Under the pieces are notes generated by a model. The model searched no databases. It saw nothing but the letters and a program-made list of their open reading frames with translations, and was not told the origin of the DNA. Made by a program: the position numbers and the translations under genes. From Methylophilus methylotrophus DSM 46235 = ATCC 53528 (GTDB lineage Bacteria; Pseudomonadota; Gammaproteobacteria; Burkholderiales; Methylophilaceae): a stretch of 64,000 bases of DNA. Positions 9,350 through 18,411 of the stretch are shown piece after piece (positions within the stretch are counted from its first letter, which is position 1; the number at the start of each line of letters is the position of its first letter). Location of the stretch: NCBI RefSeq assembly GCF_000378225.1, contig NZ_KB905147.1:62001-126000 (forward strand), in the 5' to 3' direction.

Positions 9350-10963
9350 ATGCTTTCAGGGATATTCAAGGTTAAAAAACAGCCGTTTTTTCTTGCCGCA
9401 TGGTGGCCATGGGTATTTGCTTCCCTGTTATTTGGATCCACTACGATTTCGCAAGCGGCCGAACTGAATAGCATCAGCATTGAATCCGGCCCAGGCCAGC
9501 CATTACTGGCACAGCTATCCCTTAACCATGTCACTCCAGACACCGATATCAGTTGCTTCAGCCTCAAGCAATCTCCCACTGATGCACAAGTAAATTTGGA
9601 ATACACCACGCTGGGCAACCAGCAAGCATCATTGATTCTGTGGTCTGAAAGCGTTATCGCCAGCGTGCAATCGCTCACCCTCATCGATCGCTGCCAGCAC
9701 ACCCAGCAGACATTGACCATACACGCTGACAATACAGTTACAGTCTCTAATGCTACCCCACCCAAGGAATCCATACCGCCCGCCACTCAGGGGGTAACAG
9801 CTGTCACGGAAGAAATACCTTCTGAACCGGTACCAACGATCCCGGTTGAAGCCTATACGGCACTGCAGGCGCAAATTAACGAGTTGCAGGACGGCTTTAA
9901 GCAACTACAAACGAAGTCGGATATGTTATACGCCAGCAACTTGGCGCAAGCCAATATATTGGCCTCCTTGAAAACCCAACTCACGCAGTTGCAAAACGAA
10001 AACCACTTATTGCGTACTCTTGTGATGGCATTGGGATTTGGCCTGATTGCCAGTGGATTTTTCTTCGCAGACTGGTTACGCAGAAACTCAGCCTCTCCCA
10101 AAGTGATCAAGTCACGTAAACTTCAGAATAGTGAATCGTCCAGTAGAACTGACACTGCCGCCGGGCCCACGACTCGGCCAGGTCAACATTTCACCCCCAC
10201 CATGCACCCAGAAAATAATCAGGCAACCAATCCGGCCACGCAACCACCGTCCCAGGGCAAGTCTACCAGCCGCCTCAAGTCGGTACCCATGCATGCGAAT
10301 GATGACACTGTCGCGCCATACCTGGTTCCGCAAAAACTCAGCTCACAGCAAAGTACACAAGCAGTGATGCAGGATGCATCGCGTTTGTTTACGCATGGAC
10401 GTGTGAACCAGGCGATAGAGCACTTGCAGCAACACCTCACTCAGCACCCCAAATGCTCCCCCTGGATGTGGCTGTATCTGTTGGATTTGCTATCCAAGGA
10501 AGGCAAGCAACAAGAGTTTGATATCGTTGCCGGCGAGTGCCGCAAACATTTCAATTTGAATGTGGAACGCTCGCCAGACCTGAAACAACAAGGGATTGAA
10601 TCTTTTCCACGGGTCATGAAGGCTCTGCAGCAGGCCTGGGGAACACCACAAGTGATTGCCCTGATTGACGATCTGGTTTATAACACACGCCTGGTGCCCC
10701 GCATGGGCTTTGAACGCAGCGTGTTTGAAGACTTGATGCTATTAAAGGAAATTGCCTGCCAGACACAAAACTTGCCGGCTGTCCCTCCGGCACCAAAATC
10801 TGCTCATCCAGGGGAAGAGCCTCTCAGCGGCAATTTGCGTGAGTTGCAAAAACTATCAGAAGACATCTATATTCTGGCGCCAGCCGAACATACCCCTTTC
10901 CAGTATTGGACAGATTTCACATTCGAGCTTGATGAGGCCTCTACCTTACGTAAATCAGCCTAA
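9350..10963 (+). CDS. FimV/HubP-like inner-membrane protein with TPR-like C-terminus
   Basis: About 537 residues. A signal-anchor segment ([19 protein letters not shown]) is followed by a FimV-like N-terminal domain ([20 protein letters not shown]). Next come a glutamine-rich coiled coil ([19 protein letters not shown]), a membrane span ([20 protein letters not shown]) and a low-complexity Pro/Thr/Gln linker. The cytoplasmic TPR-like repeat region resembles FimV ([15 protein letters not shown]). FimV proteins organise poles and type IV pili or secretion; no such genes are nearby, so the role is open. I saw no LysM motif and the protein is shorter than Pseudomonas FimV. An ATG at 9242 would add 36 hydrophobic residues; 9350 gives a cleaner export signal. 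The 3' end overlaps ubiA convergently by 9 bases. Confidence 0.75.
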   Translation: MLSGIFKVKKQPFFLAAWWPWVFASLLFGSTTISQAAELNSISIESGPGQPLLAQLSLNHVTPDTDISCFSLKQSPTDAQVNLEYTTLGNQQASLILWSESVIASVQSLTLIDRCQHTQQTLTIHADNTVTVSNATPPKESIPPATQGVTAVTEEIPSEPVPTIPVEAYTALQAQINELQDGFKQLQTKSDMLYASNLAQANILASLKTQLTQLQNENHLLRTLVMALGFGLIASGFFFADWLRRNSASPKVIKSRKLQNSESSSRTDTAAGPTTRPGQHFTPTMHPENNQATNPATQPPSQGKSTSRLKSVPMHANDDTVAPYLVPQKLSSQQSTQAVMQDASRLFTHGRVNQAIEHLQQHLTQHPKCSPWMWLYLLDLLSKEGKQQEFDIVAGECRKHFNLNVERSPDLKQQGIESFPRVMKALQQAWGTPQVIALIDDLVYNTRLVPRMGFERSVFEDLMLLKEIACQTQNLPAVPPAPKSAHPGEEPLSGNLRELQKLSEDIYILAPAEHTPFQYWTDFTFELDEASTLRKSA

Positions 10964-11818
10964 CCAATAGGCAGCAGCAATACCGGCTGTGAGCGCCGCG
11001 CCAATCCAGACATTTTCCAGGAATGCTTTAAAACACTCCCTAGGCTCGCGATGCCGGATAAGCGTATACTGCCGCACCACTTGAACGGCAGCAGCGGCCC
11101 AGCCCAGCCAGAAAGGCCATCCTAGGGCCATCTCACGCGCCACCCCCGCAAGTATCAGCAGCATGGCAACAAAACACGCCATCACGGCCAGCACATCAAA
11201 ACGGCCAAACGTAATCGCCGAAGAGCGAATACCTATCTTGAGGTCGTCTGCCCGGTCTACCATGGCATAAGCGGTATCATAAGCTACCGACCAGAACACA
11301 TTGGCCAGTAACACCCACCAGGCAATGGCAGGCACCATCCCCTGCAAAGCCACAAAAGACATCGGGATACCAAAACCAAAAGCAATGCCAAGATAAGCTT
11401 GCGGAATTGCAAAGAAGCGTTTGGTATAAGGATAGCTTACTGCCAGAAACAAGGCCGGGACAGACCATACCACCACGTGCCAGCCCAGCGTACATACCAG
11501 CAAAAATGCGAATAGGGTGAGGCCAAGCGCCACACCATAAGCTTCTTTTACTGAAATCTCATCAGTTGCCAGCGGCCGCAATTTTGTCCGCGCCACAGCA
11601 CCATCCCAATGCCGGTCAGCAATATCATTGAGCGCACAGCCTGCCGAACGCATTAGTATTGTCCCCAGTACAAACACCGTAACCACCCACGGCTGGGGTG
11701 ACCCTTGTCCTGCAATCAGCAGGCCCCACAAAGTGGGCCAGAGTAACAGCCATATGCCGATCGGTTTATCAAGGCGCGTCAGCCGGTAATAAGCATGCCA
11801 TTTAGCGGGCAATTGCAT
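10955..11818 (-). CDS. ubiA: 4-hydroxybenzoate polyprenyltransferase
   Basis: An integral membrane enzyme that attaches the polyprenyl chain to 4-hydroxybenzoate in ubiquinone synthesis. Both Mg-diphosphate-binding Asp motifs are seen: NDIADRHWD (residues 64-72) and DRADD in [13 protein letters not shown]. Many hydrophobic spans are present over 287 residues. I chose the ATG at 11818. An in-frame GTG at 11863 would lengthen the overlap with ubiC from 17 to 62 bases. It is the last gene of a minus-strand run and directly follows its substrate-producing partner ubiC. Confidence 0.95.
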   Translation of the reverse strand: MQLPAKWHAYYRLTRLDKPIGIWLLLWPTLWGLLIAGQGSPQPWVVTVFVLGTILMRSAGCALNDIADRHWDGAVARTKLRPLATDEISVKEAYGVALGLTLFAFLLVCTLGWHVVVWSVPALFLAVSYPYTKRFFAIPQAYLGIAFGFGIPMSFVALQGMVPAIAWWVLLANVFWSVAYDTAYAMVDRADDLKIGIRSSAITFGRFDVLAVMACFVAMLLILAGVAREMALGWPFWLGWAAAAVQVVRQYTLIRHREPRECFKAFLENVWIGAALTAGIAAAYWLG

Positions 11819-12395
11819 AGACACCTGTTTCTGATGAGTAATACTGACTGGGCTGATGGACACAAGCTGGCAAAAAGACTTCTGTCACCAGCAAACGATA
11901 ATGCCGCAAACTGAATAATGAACGCCTGGCCCATAACATTTGTGGTCGAGCTGATGGAAAATAGCAGCAAAGGGCTTGGCGTAGCGGATGCTTGACGGGT
12001 AACTTACGATAATGCAAACGACCTCGGCTTACCTTGGCATCAGCAAACAGCGAGGCGCCCAAAGGCACACGGCCAATACTACGCAACCCGTGCCAGGCAC
12101 CTCGCAAATCCTTGCGCGAGATCACGCTATGCGCAAACACCTGCGGCCGCCCCTCTCCCATGAGCATGACCTCACGCACCCAGGCACGAGTGGCTGCTGG
12201 CAAATGCAATAATGCCTGCTCATCCATATTTGGCTTACGCCAAGCTTGAGAAAGTACCTTCACTGAGAAGTCCGGATAGTTCCGTTTGAGCCTTGCCGTT
12301 AAAGAACCTCTTTCCTGTAACCAGGGGCGCAATGCCAGCTGGCCAACGATACGAGGTTGCCACCTGGAATCATAGCGAAATTGCATTCTGTGCAT
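11802..12395 (-). CDS. ubiC: Chorismate lyase
   Basis: Converts chorismate to 4-hydroxybenzoate and pyruvate, the first committed step of ubiquinone synthesis. The 197 residues carry the family core: VREVML with the substrate Arg near residue 74, [11 protein letters not shown] near 107-117, and the catalytic Glu172 in LLVTEVFLP. It overlaps ubiA and starts 3 bases after the mltA stop, so it sits in the same operon. Confidence 0.93.
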   Translation of the reverse strand: MHRMQFRYDSRWQPRIVGQLALRPWLQERGSLTARLKRNYPDFSVKVLSQAWRKPNMDEQALLHLPAATRAWVREVMLMGEGRPQVFAHSVISRKDLRGAWHGLRSIGRVPLGASLFADAKVSRGRLHYRKLPVKHPLRQALCCYFPSARPQMLWARRSLFSLRHYRLLVTEVFLPACVHQPSQYYSSETGVYAIAR

Positions 12396-12398
12396 AGA

Positions 12399-13634
12399 CT
12401 AGTGCGGCAATGGGAAGGTTTTAGGCAACCACACCCACAACTGGCCTTGCTGGCGCATGGCGCCTGCCAGCTTGCCAGCGGCTTCGCCTTCCCCCCAATA
12501 CACATCCGCGCGCACGCCACCTTTAATGGCACCTCCGGTATCCTGCGCCAGCATCAACTGCTGTAAGGGTTCCTGTGTATTTGGATAAGAACTGGCAAGA
12601 AAAACAGGTGCACCGAGTGGAATATAAAATGGGTCTACCGCGATACTACGCGAAGCTGTCAAAGGCACACCAAGCGCGCCCAACGGGCCAGATAGTCCTG
12701 CAGGTAATAATTTAAAAAACACGTAACTGGGATTCGCGTCCAGCAAAGCGCGTAACTGGTCAGGATGCTGTTGTCCCCAATTCTTGATGCCCTGCATGGA
12801 AGCCTCGCTCGCCACCATCTCGCCGCGTTCGACCAACAGCTTGCCTATCGACTGGTAAGGATGACCGTTCTGGTCAGCGTAACCCACAGGCAAGCGTTCA
12901 CCGCTTTCCAGTTCAACGATGCCCGAACCCTGCACTTGCAGGAAAAAGGCTTCTACGGCATCGTTCACCCACAATAATTCATTTCCCGCCAGCGGTGACT
13001 GGCTCTGTTCAATTTCTGAACGTGTGTAATACGGCACAAGCGACTGCCCTTGCACACGGCCACGTACACGCTTGTATTTAAGCTCAGGGAACAATGCCGA
13101 TAAATTGACCGTTATCAGGTCTGCAGGGACTTTATACAGCGGTACCGGATAACGGGAACTCGGATTGCGTGCACCTTTCAACACTGGCTGGTAATAGCCT
13201 GTGATCAACCCTTGTTGTCCACCATCAACCTGCTGCGTTTGGTAAACATTGAAATATTGTTGCCAGTAAGCCTGGATGGCAACCGGGTCTTCAGCCCTGA
13301 CAGTGAGGGCGGTCTGGCACACGGCTTGCCAGTCCGTTTTATTCTTCAACCCCTGGCAGCTTTGCAACCATGCCTGCCAGCTGGCCGCCCAATCTTCGTT
13401 TGCCAGACCCGGCACATCAGTCCAGCTGGCATTTTTGAGCAGTGCATACGGTTGTGCGGGTGGTGCAACTGTGGCCGCAGCCGGCTTTTCAGGTGCTGGC
13501 GCTTTGCCAGGCACAGAGGGCTGGCGCGTGGAGGGCACGCTTTGACAACCAGCCAGCCATAATGCAGCTAGCAGTACCAAGCATTGACGGAGATTGAAAA
13601 AGTGATTGATGCGTATCAATTGAAGTGATTTCAT
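12399..13634 (-). CDS. mltA: Membrane-bound lytic murein transglycosylase A
   Basis: An outer-membrane lipoprotein that cleaves peptidoglycan to 1,6-anhydro-MurNAc products. It has a lipobox LAGC (Cys30), then the MltA barrel domain (ITGYYQPVLKG). The C-terminal 3D domain has its conserved Asp in QDTGGAIKGGVRADVYWG near residue 370. The length, 411, is usual. The substrate fragments it creates are those recycled by AnmK at 3158-4291. It lies between apaG and ubiC in the minus-strand run. Confidence 0.95.
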   Translation of the reverse strand: MKSLQLIRINHFFNLRQCLVLLAALWLAGCQSVPSTRQPSVPGKAPAPEKPAAATVAPPAQPYALLKNASWTDVPGLANEDWAASWQAWLQSCQGLKNKTDWQAVCQTALTVRAEDPVAIQAYWQQYFNVYQTQQVDGGQQGLITGYYQPVLKGARNPSSRYPVPLYKVPADLITVNLSALFPELKYKRVRGRVQGQSLVPYYTRSEIEQSQSPLAGNELLWVNDAVEAFFLQVQGSGIVELESGERLPVGYADQNGHPYQSIGKLLVERGEMVASEASMQGIKNWGQQHPDQLRALLDANPSYVFFKLLPAGLSGPLGALGVPLTASRSIAVDPFYIPLGAPVFLASSYPNTQEPLQQLMLAQDTGGAIKGGVRADVYWGEGEAAGKLAGAMRQQGQLWVWLPKTFPLPH

Positions 13635-13658
13635 TAAAAGAATTTGGTAGGCATAGCA

Positions 13659-14042
13659 TCAATGCAGGCCAGCCGCCTGATGCAGCCAAAACGTCGGGAT
13701 ATCCACCTCAAACCAGTGACCGTCCACAGCCACCATTTGGTATGTGCCATACATTTCGCCACTCGGTGTACTGAACATGACACTGCTGGTATAGCTGTAC
13801 TCAGCACCAGGCGACAGCAACGGCTGTTCGCCGACAACGCCTAATCCTTTTACCTCGCGCACCTGTTGCAGTGCATCAGTAATCACCCAGTGGCGGCTGA
13901 TGAGTTGTGACGAAATTTTGCCAACATTACGGATCGTGATGGTATAAGCATACACATACTGCGCTGCCTCAGGTGAAGATTGCGCCTCAAGGTACTCGGT
14001 CACTACCGACACTTCACATGCGTATATGCCCTGGTCTGTCAC
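13659..14042 (-). CDS. apaG: ApaG protein
   Basis: A 127-residue single fibronectin-III-like domain protein with the family core YVYAYTITIRNVG and the glycine motif GVVGEQPLLSPG. In enterobacteria loss of apaG alters Co/Mg sensitivity, but the biochemical role is unsettled. The start is a GTG at 14042, two bases beyond the thiG stop, giving the family-typical N-terminus and implying coupled translation. Confidence 0.92.
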   Translation of the reverse strand: MTDQGIYACEVSVVTEYLEAQSSPEAAQYVYAYTITIRNVGKISSQLISRHWVITDALQQVREVKGLGVVGEQPLLSPGAEYSYTSSVMFSTPSGEMYGTYQMVAVDGHWFEVDIPTFWLHQAAGLH

Positions 14043-14044
14043 GA

Positions 14045-14833
14045 TTAACCTATCATACCTGTGGTGGGGGAACTGGGGCTGGCTGAATAGAGTTTTTTCG
14101 CCATACGCCCAGCCAGGAACGACTCTCTCCCAGCCTCAATCGCTTTTTTCATAGCACTGGCCATCAGCACAGGATCACGTGCGGCGGCAATCGCTGTATT
14201 CATCAACACCCCGGCACACCCGAGTTCCATGGCAATCGCAGCATCCGACGCGCAACCCACGCCCGCATCTACCAGTACAGGAATTTTGGCGTTTTCAATA
14301 ATAATCTGCAGGTTCCACGGGTTTAAAATCCCCATGCCGGAACCAATCAATGATGCCAGTGGCATCACGGCCACACAGCCAATGTCTTCCAATTGTTTCG
14401 CGATAATCGGGTCATCCGAGGTATACACCATCACCTCAAAACCCTCCTTGACCAGGGTTTTGGCTGCTGCAATGGTTTCTGTCACATTGGGGTATAGCGT
14501 ATTCGGATCACCTAGCACTTCCAGCTTGACCAATTTATGATCATCCAGCAACTCGCGCGCAAGGCGCAAGGTTCTTACAGCCTCCTCTGCGCTGTAACAC
14601 CCGGCCGTATTCGGCAAATAAGTAAATTCACTGGGCGGCAAATAATCCAGCAAGGAAGCTTCGTTGGCGTTCTGGCCAATATTCGTCCGGCGGATAGCCA
14701 CTGTGATAATTTCAGCACCACTGGCGTCAATCGCAGCACGCGTCTGCGTAAAATCCTTATATTTACCGGTACCCACCAACAGGCGGGATTGATAACTCTT
14801 ACCTGCGATTACCAAAGCGTCACTCATATTCAA
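14045..14833 (-). CDS. thiG: Thiazole synthase ThiG
   Basis: Forms the thiazole phosphate of thiamine from deoxyxylulose-5-phosphate, dehydroglycine and ThiS thiocarboxylate. It is a TIM barrel of 262 residues. Lys103 in [10 protein letters not shown] is the likely Schiff-base lysine, and [15 protein letters not shown] is the phosphate-binding region. It is preceded by thiS on the same strand. Confidence 0.96.
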   Translation of the reverse strand: MNMSDALVIAGKSYQSRLLVGTGKYKDFTQTRAAIDASGAEIITVAIRRTNIGQNANEASLLDYLPPSEFTYLPNTAGCYSAEEAVRTLRLARELLDDHKLVKLEVLGDPNTLYPNVTETIAAAKTLVKEGFEVMVYTSDDPIIAKQLEDIGCVAVMPLASLIGSGMGILNPWNLQIIIENAKIPVLVDAGVGCASDAAIAMELGCAGVLMNTAIAAARDPVLMASAMKKAIEAGRESFLAGRMAKKLYSASPSSPTTGMIG

Positions 14834-14878
14834 AACTCTCTATTCACTCTTTTCAGCCGCAATCACCTTGCACCGCAA

Positions 14879-15082
14879 CTAACCGCCACCAACGGCACCC
14901 ACAATTTCCAATTTATCATCCGCCTGCAATTGCACTTGTGCGAACTGGCTGCGCGGCACGATATCGCCGTTACGTTCAATGGCAATGCGTTTGCCAGTCA
15001 ACTGCATATGCTCAACCAGTGCCATGACACTCATGGCTTCTGTCGGCAGCGGCATGGCTTTACCGTTGACAAAAATTTGCAT
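14879..15082 (-). CDS. thiS: Sulfur carrier protein ThiS
   Basis: A 67-residue ubiquitin-fold protein whose C-terminal Gly-Gly (here AVGGG) is thiocarboxylated to carry sulfur to ThiG. It is the first gene of the run thiS-thiG-apaG-mltA-ubiC-ubiA. No ThiF or ThiO gene and no recognisable TPP riboswitch was seen upstream in the 336 bases to the next gene. Confidence 0.93.
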   Translation of the reverse strand: MQIFVNGKAMPLPTEAMSVMALVEHMQLTGKRIAIERNGDIVPRSQFAQVQLQADDKLEIVGAVGGG

Positions 15083-15225
15083 ACTGCGTTTTATTCACGA
15101 TTAATCAAACCGGTATTTTACGAAAATTCAGTGGTTTTGGCTTTAATGTTTTTAGTATGCGCCTTTATTTCGCACCTGAGGCAAAACCTTGTCATCCAAA
15201 CCTAATTTTCATGCGTTGAAATTAT

Positions 15226-15245
15226 CAAACATGGCACCATGTTTG
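15226..15245. promoter_or_regulatory. Operator-like perfect palindrome
   Basis: CAAACATGG-CA-CCATGTTTG has nine-base perfect arms, located upstream of the TTGACA at 15283. The position suggests a regulator binding site for the small gene at 15419, for thiS, or for both. The regulator is unknown. Confidence 0.5.
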
Positions 15246-15358
15246 CTTGTATGTTGCAGCAATACAAATATGTCGTACGAAATTGACAAGTTTGGTCATT
15301 ACGGCAGATTACGCATTGCTGGGCAAGGAACTTTTTGTTAATTTGGGCGCCACATGCA

Positions 15359-15377
15359 CGACGAACACAATTCGTCG
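15359..15377 (+). promoter_or_regulatory. Leader hairpin before the small orphan gene
   Basis: CGACGAA-CACAA-TTCGTCG forms a perfect 7-base stem about 40 bases before the ATG. It could be an RNA structure in the leader or a protein site; there is no T-run, so it is not a terminator. Confidence 0.45.
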
Positions 15378-15418
15378 ACTTGACCCCGAAATATTGAAAT
15401 CCCAAAAGGAAGATTGAA

Positions 15419-15607
15419 ATGCAGATTGTAGAGTCATACCAACCAGCTTCGTCCCAGCATTTTTTAGTGGACGAAATTTATGCACCAAGCTTGAAACCCA
15501 CTGCTCCAAACCTGGCTACCTCCAAGGCAGCTGCTCAAGCGCAACAACACCTGAAAGCGATCACTGAGTTACACCGTTTTCTGGAATCCAGCTGCGACTG
15601 CGTTTAA
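15419..15607 (+). CDS. Small orphan protein with C-terminal Cys-Asp-Cys-Val
   Basis: I do not recognise this 62-residue protein. It is real by context: a strong ribosome site AAAGGAAG lies just before the ATG, a structured leader precedes it and a hairpin terminator follows the stop by 24 bases. The protein has no membrane span. The first half is polar with prolines, the second half is an Ala/Gln-rich helix (SKAAAQAQQHLKAI), and the end is SSCDCV with the only two cysteines. That tail could bind metal or be modified, as in precursor peptides, but no modifying enzyme gene is adjacent. It may be a small regulator or stress protein. Confidence 0.6.
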   Translation: MQIVESYQPASSQHFLVDEIYAPSLKPTAPNLATSKAAAQAQQHLKAITELHRFLESSCDCV

Positions 15608-15630
15608 TTACGCACTTCAAGTTGGCGCAA

Positions 15631-15655
15631 GACCCGATATCGGGTCACGCTTTTT
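15631..15655 (+). terminator. Terminator of the small orphan gene
   Basis: A 16-base perfect palindrome GACCCGAT/ATCGGGTC is followed by ACGC and T5, starting 24 bases after the stop codon. Confidence 0.7.
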
Positions 15656-15758
15656 AACTTAACGCATTAGCTAATTGCGTTAATCAGAATAATCCGCACA
15701 CAGAAGAATTATCTCTGTGATTAAGGCATTATTCCCTCATCAGGCCGTGTAGCCTAAC

Positions 15759-15783
15759 AAAAAAGATGGCGACCAGCGCCATC
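15759..15783 (-). terminator. Terminator of gnd (possibly bidirectional)
   Basis: Arms GATGGCG and CGCCATC have a 5-base loop. On the minus strand the stem is followed by T6, and on the plus strand by TTTTTG. It lies 51 bases after the gnd stop. Confidence 0.8.
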
Positions 15784-15833
15784 TTTTTGTTTTTTTCTGC
15801 CTCCAGGCACCCGATAGGATGCCCACTACCACA

Positions 15834-17348
15834 CTATTCAATCGTCAATTGCGGACGACCTGCTTCTGGCCAATCGAGGTGGAAGAACTGGCCACGTGGC
15901 TGGTCTTTACGCTCATAAGTATGTGCGCCAAAGTAGTCACGCTGGCCTTGCAGTAAGTTAGCTGGCAAATCAGCGCTTCTGTAACCATCGTAGTAAGCCA
16001 GCGCCGCAGCAAAACCTTGCGCGGGGATACCATTGGTCACTGCCAGCGCAATCACTTTACGCCAGCCAGCCTGACCTTCGTTCATGGCATTTGTGAAATA
16101 AGGGTCCAGCATCAGATTTTTCAAACGTGAGTTCAATGCGTAAGCATCAGTGATTTTTTGCAGGAAGCGGGCTCGGATGATACAACCACCACGCCAGATC
16201 TGGGCAATCTCACCGAAGTTGAGTTTCCAGTTGTAAGCCACCTGCGCTTTGTCGATGAGCTGGAAGCCTTGTGCGTAAGCGCAGATTTTGGAGCAATACA
16301 AAGCATTTCTGATCGCCTCAATAATACCTGCCTTGTCTTTTTCTTGCACAATGGCTGGCCCCTTGAGGATCTTGCTCGCTTCTACACGCTCCTCTTTCAA
16401 GCTGGACAAGGCACGCGCATACACCGCCGCTGCAATCGCGTTAGCAGGTGCGCCCAGTTCAAGCGCGTTGGCGGCCGTCCACTGGCCGGTACCCTTCTGG
16501 CCTGCTGTATCCAGAATATTGTCGACCAGGAAACCTTTGCCTGATGGGTCTTTCTGTTGCAGGATATCTGCCGTGATTTCAATCAGGAAGCTGGACAGCT
16601 CGCCCTTGTTCCACTCGGCAAATACTTTACCAATTTCGTCTGCTGGCATGCCGAGCAGGTTTTTCATGAGCCAGTAGGCTTCGCAGATCAATTGCATATC
16701 GATGTATTCGATACCGTTGTGCACCATTTTCACATAGTGACCTGCGCCATCCGGGCCGATATATTCAGCACAGGAAAAGCCGCCTTCTACCGGTTTGCCG
16801 GGAGCGCCGCCTTCTAATGGCGTACCGGTGACAGGATCCACCTTGGCAGCAATATCACGCCAGATGGGCTCCAGGCTTGCCCAGGCCTTGCGCGTGCCTG
16901 AAGGCATCAGCGATGGGCCGAAACGGGCACCGGTTTCGCCACCGGAAACACCTGAGCCAATAAACTCAATGCCTTTGGCGGCCAGCTCTTTTTCACGGCG
17001 GATGGTGTCAGTCCACAGCGCATTACCGCCATCAATAATAATGTCGCCCTGCTCCAGGAAAGGCAGCAAGGCGTTAATCGTCACATCGGTCGCGCTACCG
17101 GCTTTTACCAGCAACACAATCTTGCGAGGACGCTTGATGCTCAATACAAAAGACGCCAGATCGGCATGACCCACCACACGCTCGTGGGAAGGCTCGTTCT
17201 TTTTGCACTCCTCGATGAAGTTCAGCATTTTTTTCGGATCACGGTTATAGACCGCGATGGTATAGCCGTGATCAGCAATGTTAAGCGCCAGGTTTTGGCC
17301 CATCACTGCCAATCCTACCAATCCAATATCCGCATTTTTTGTAGTCAT
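15834..17348 (-). CDS. gnd: 6-phosphogluconate dehydrogenase, decarboxylating
   Basis: Oxidises 6-phosphogluconate to ribulose-5-phosphate and CO2 with reduction of NAD(P)+. The Rossmann motif [12 protein letters not shown] is near residues 10-21. The substrate signature [19 protein letters not shown] and the catalytic region [16 protein letters not shown] follow. At 504 residues it is longer than the 468-residue E. coli enzyme, partly from a Gly/Pro-rich insert around [18 protein letters not shown] before the active-site helix. In ribulose monophosphate methylotrophs this enzyme closes the cyclic formaldehyde oxidation route, so its presence fits the proposed host. It is a single gene with its own terminator. 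Confidence 0.95.
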   Translation of the reverse strand: MTTKNADIGLVGLAVMGQNLALNIADHGYTIAVYNRDPKKMLNFIEECKKNEPSHERVVGHADLASFVLSIKRPRKIVLLVKAGSATDVTINALLPFLEQGDIIIDGGNALWTDTIRREKELAAKGIEFIGSGVSGGETGARFGPSLMPSGTRKAWASLEPIWRDIAAKVDPVTGTPLEGGAPGKPVEGGFSCAEYIGPDGAGHYVKMVHNGIEYIDMQLICEAYWLMKNLLGMPADEIGKVFAEWNKGELSSFLIEITADILQQKDPSGKGFLVDNILDTAGQKGTGQWTAANALELGAPANAIAAAVYARALSSLKEERVEASKILKGPAIVQEKDKAGIIEAIRNALYCSKICAYAQGFQLIDKAQVAYNWKLNFGEIAQIWRGGCIIRARFLQKITDAYALNSRLKNLMLDPYFTNAMNEGQAGWRKVIALAVTNGIPAQGFAAALAYYDGYRSADLPANLLQGQRDYFGAHTYERKDQPRGQFFHLDWPEAGRPQLTIE

Positions 17349-17380
17349 AGTTATCTCTAATAAATGGTTAATTTAGTTGA

Positions 17381-17409
17381 AAAAAAGCACAGGCTTTTGG
17401 CCTGTGCTT
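17381..17409 (-). terminator. Terminator of the dienelactone hydrolase gene
   Basis: Ten-base arms AAGCACAGGC and GCCTGTGCTT with a 5-base loop. The T-run lies on the minus strand, so it ends the gene at 17518-18258 rather than anything on the plus strand. Confidence 0.88.
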
Positions 17410-17517
17410 GGACTAGGGTATGTATTGAACATTCCATGCGAGCTGCGCTAAGAGTCGCAACAGGCATAAGACATTCAGCACCATAGTTTTCTTTACCTCA
17501 AGTGATTGAGTCTTCGC

Positions 17518-18258
17518 TTACTTGAGTACGTTACCGAACATTTGCAAGGTCAATTGATATCCAATGTTGACCAACTGCGCATCGTAACGTTCACCTTCAT
17601 CGCGCATAAAGGCGTGTTGCCCGTTGAACTCATGCCAGGTGTAGTGCAGTCCAGGTACTGCCGCAAAGCGGTTGTACAGTTCGGCGCGCTTGTCCCCAGG
17701 GATATGTGGATCCTGCTTGCCCCAGATCATGAGCAACTCGCCCTTGATCTCGTTGATGCGATCCATACTGTGCTGGCCTGGCTTGTTAGGAATAATGTTG
17801 GTGTGCAAATCGGTGGCATAGAAACAGGCCGTCGCCTTCACTTCTGGCTGCAATGCAGCACGGAAAGCCAGGTGACCACCAATGCAGAAGCCAGCAGCCC
17901 CCAGGTTGCCGTCATACCAGGATTGCGCATTCAGGTAATCAATCATCGCGCGGTTGTCCGTGTCGTAAGCTTGTACGTCCTTGGCCATTTTATCGGCATT
18001 GCCTTTGTCACGGCCAGCATCGTCATAGCCCAATACCGTGCCGATCGGATTTAACTCATGAAACACTTCCGGCACCAGCACTGCGTAGCCATGGCCGGCC
18101 AAAAAGCGCGCAGCGCGCTCAATCGGGCCAGTCTGCTGGAAGATCTCGGAATAAAACAAAACCGCAGGCACTTTGCCATCGTGTTTTGGACGATGAACAT
18201 ACGTACGCATCACCCCGGTTGGAGTGTTCAAATCGACGATTTCGCTTGTAATCAGCAT
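17518..18258 (-). CDS. Dienelactone hydrolase family protein
   Basis: A 246-residue cytoplasmic alpha/beta hydrolase. The Cys-His-Asp triad of the family is visible: Cys125 in GFCIGGH, Asp183 in WGKQDPHIP and His215 in GQHAFMRD. The classical substrate is dienelactone in chlorocatechol breakdown. No ring-cleavage or muconate genes lie beside it, so a general carboxylester or lactone hydrolase role is as likely. It is a monocistronic minus-strand gene with a terminator. Confidence 0.88.
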   Translation of the reverse strand: MLITSEIVDLNTPTGVMRTYVHRPKHDGKVPAVLFYSEIFQQTGPIERAARFLAGHGYAVLVPEVFHELNPIGTVLGYDDAGRDKGNADKMAKDVQAYDTDNRAMIDYLNAQSWYDGNLGAAGFCIGGHLAFRAALQPEVKATACFYATDLHTNIIPNKPGQHSMDRINEIKGELLMIWGKQDPHIPGDKRAELYNRFAAVPGLHYTWHEFNGQHAFMRDEGERYDAQLVNIGYQLTLQMFGNVLK

Positions 18259-18411
18259 GGTAAATCCTTAGACAATCAAAAATATCGGCTATTCTAGCGC
18301 TGTTTGCATGGCATTTCACGGGTAATATGGCCTTGAATGTGAATTTTTTGCATTTTTTGGGCTGAAAATGAATCACACTCATTGAGTGACAATGCGATAT
18401 CTGGAGTGCGT

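Larger units (their letters stand above)
15083..15418. other. 336-base intergenic region with several inverted repeats
   Basis: It lies between thiS (minus) and the small gene at 15419 (plus). It holds a 20-base palindrome (15226-15245), a weaker dyad TTGTAT-N9-ATACAA (15247-15267), TCGTACGA (15273-15280), a perfect TTGACA (15283-15288) without a convincing -10 box, and a hairpin (15359-15377). No protein gene is supported here. Confidence 0.6.

Noticed and set aside
15419..15607. The small orphan as PqqA precursor
   Set aside because: PqqA is about 24 residues with a Glu-X3-Tyr core; this protein has neither the length nor that core, and no pqq genes are adjacent.
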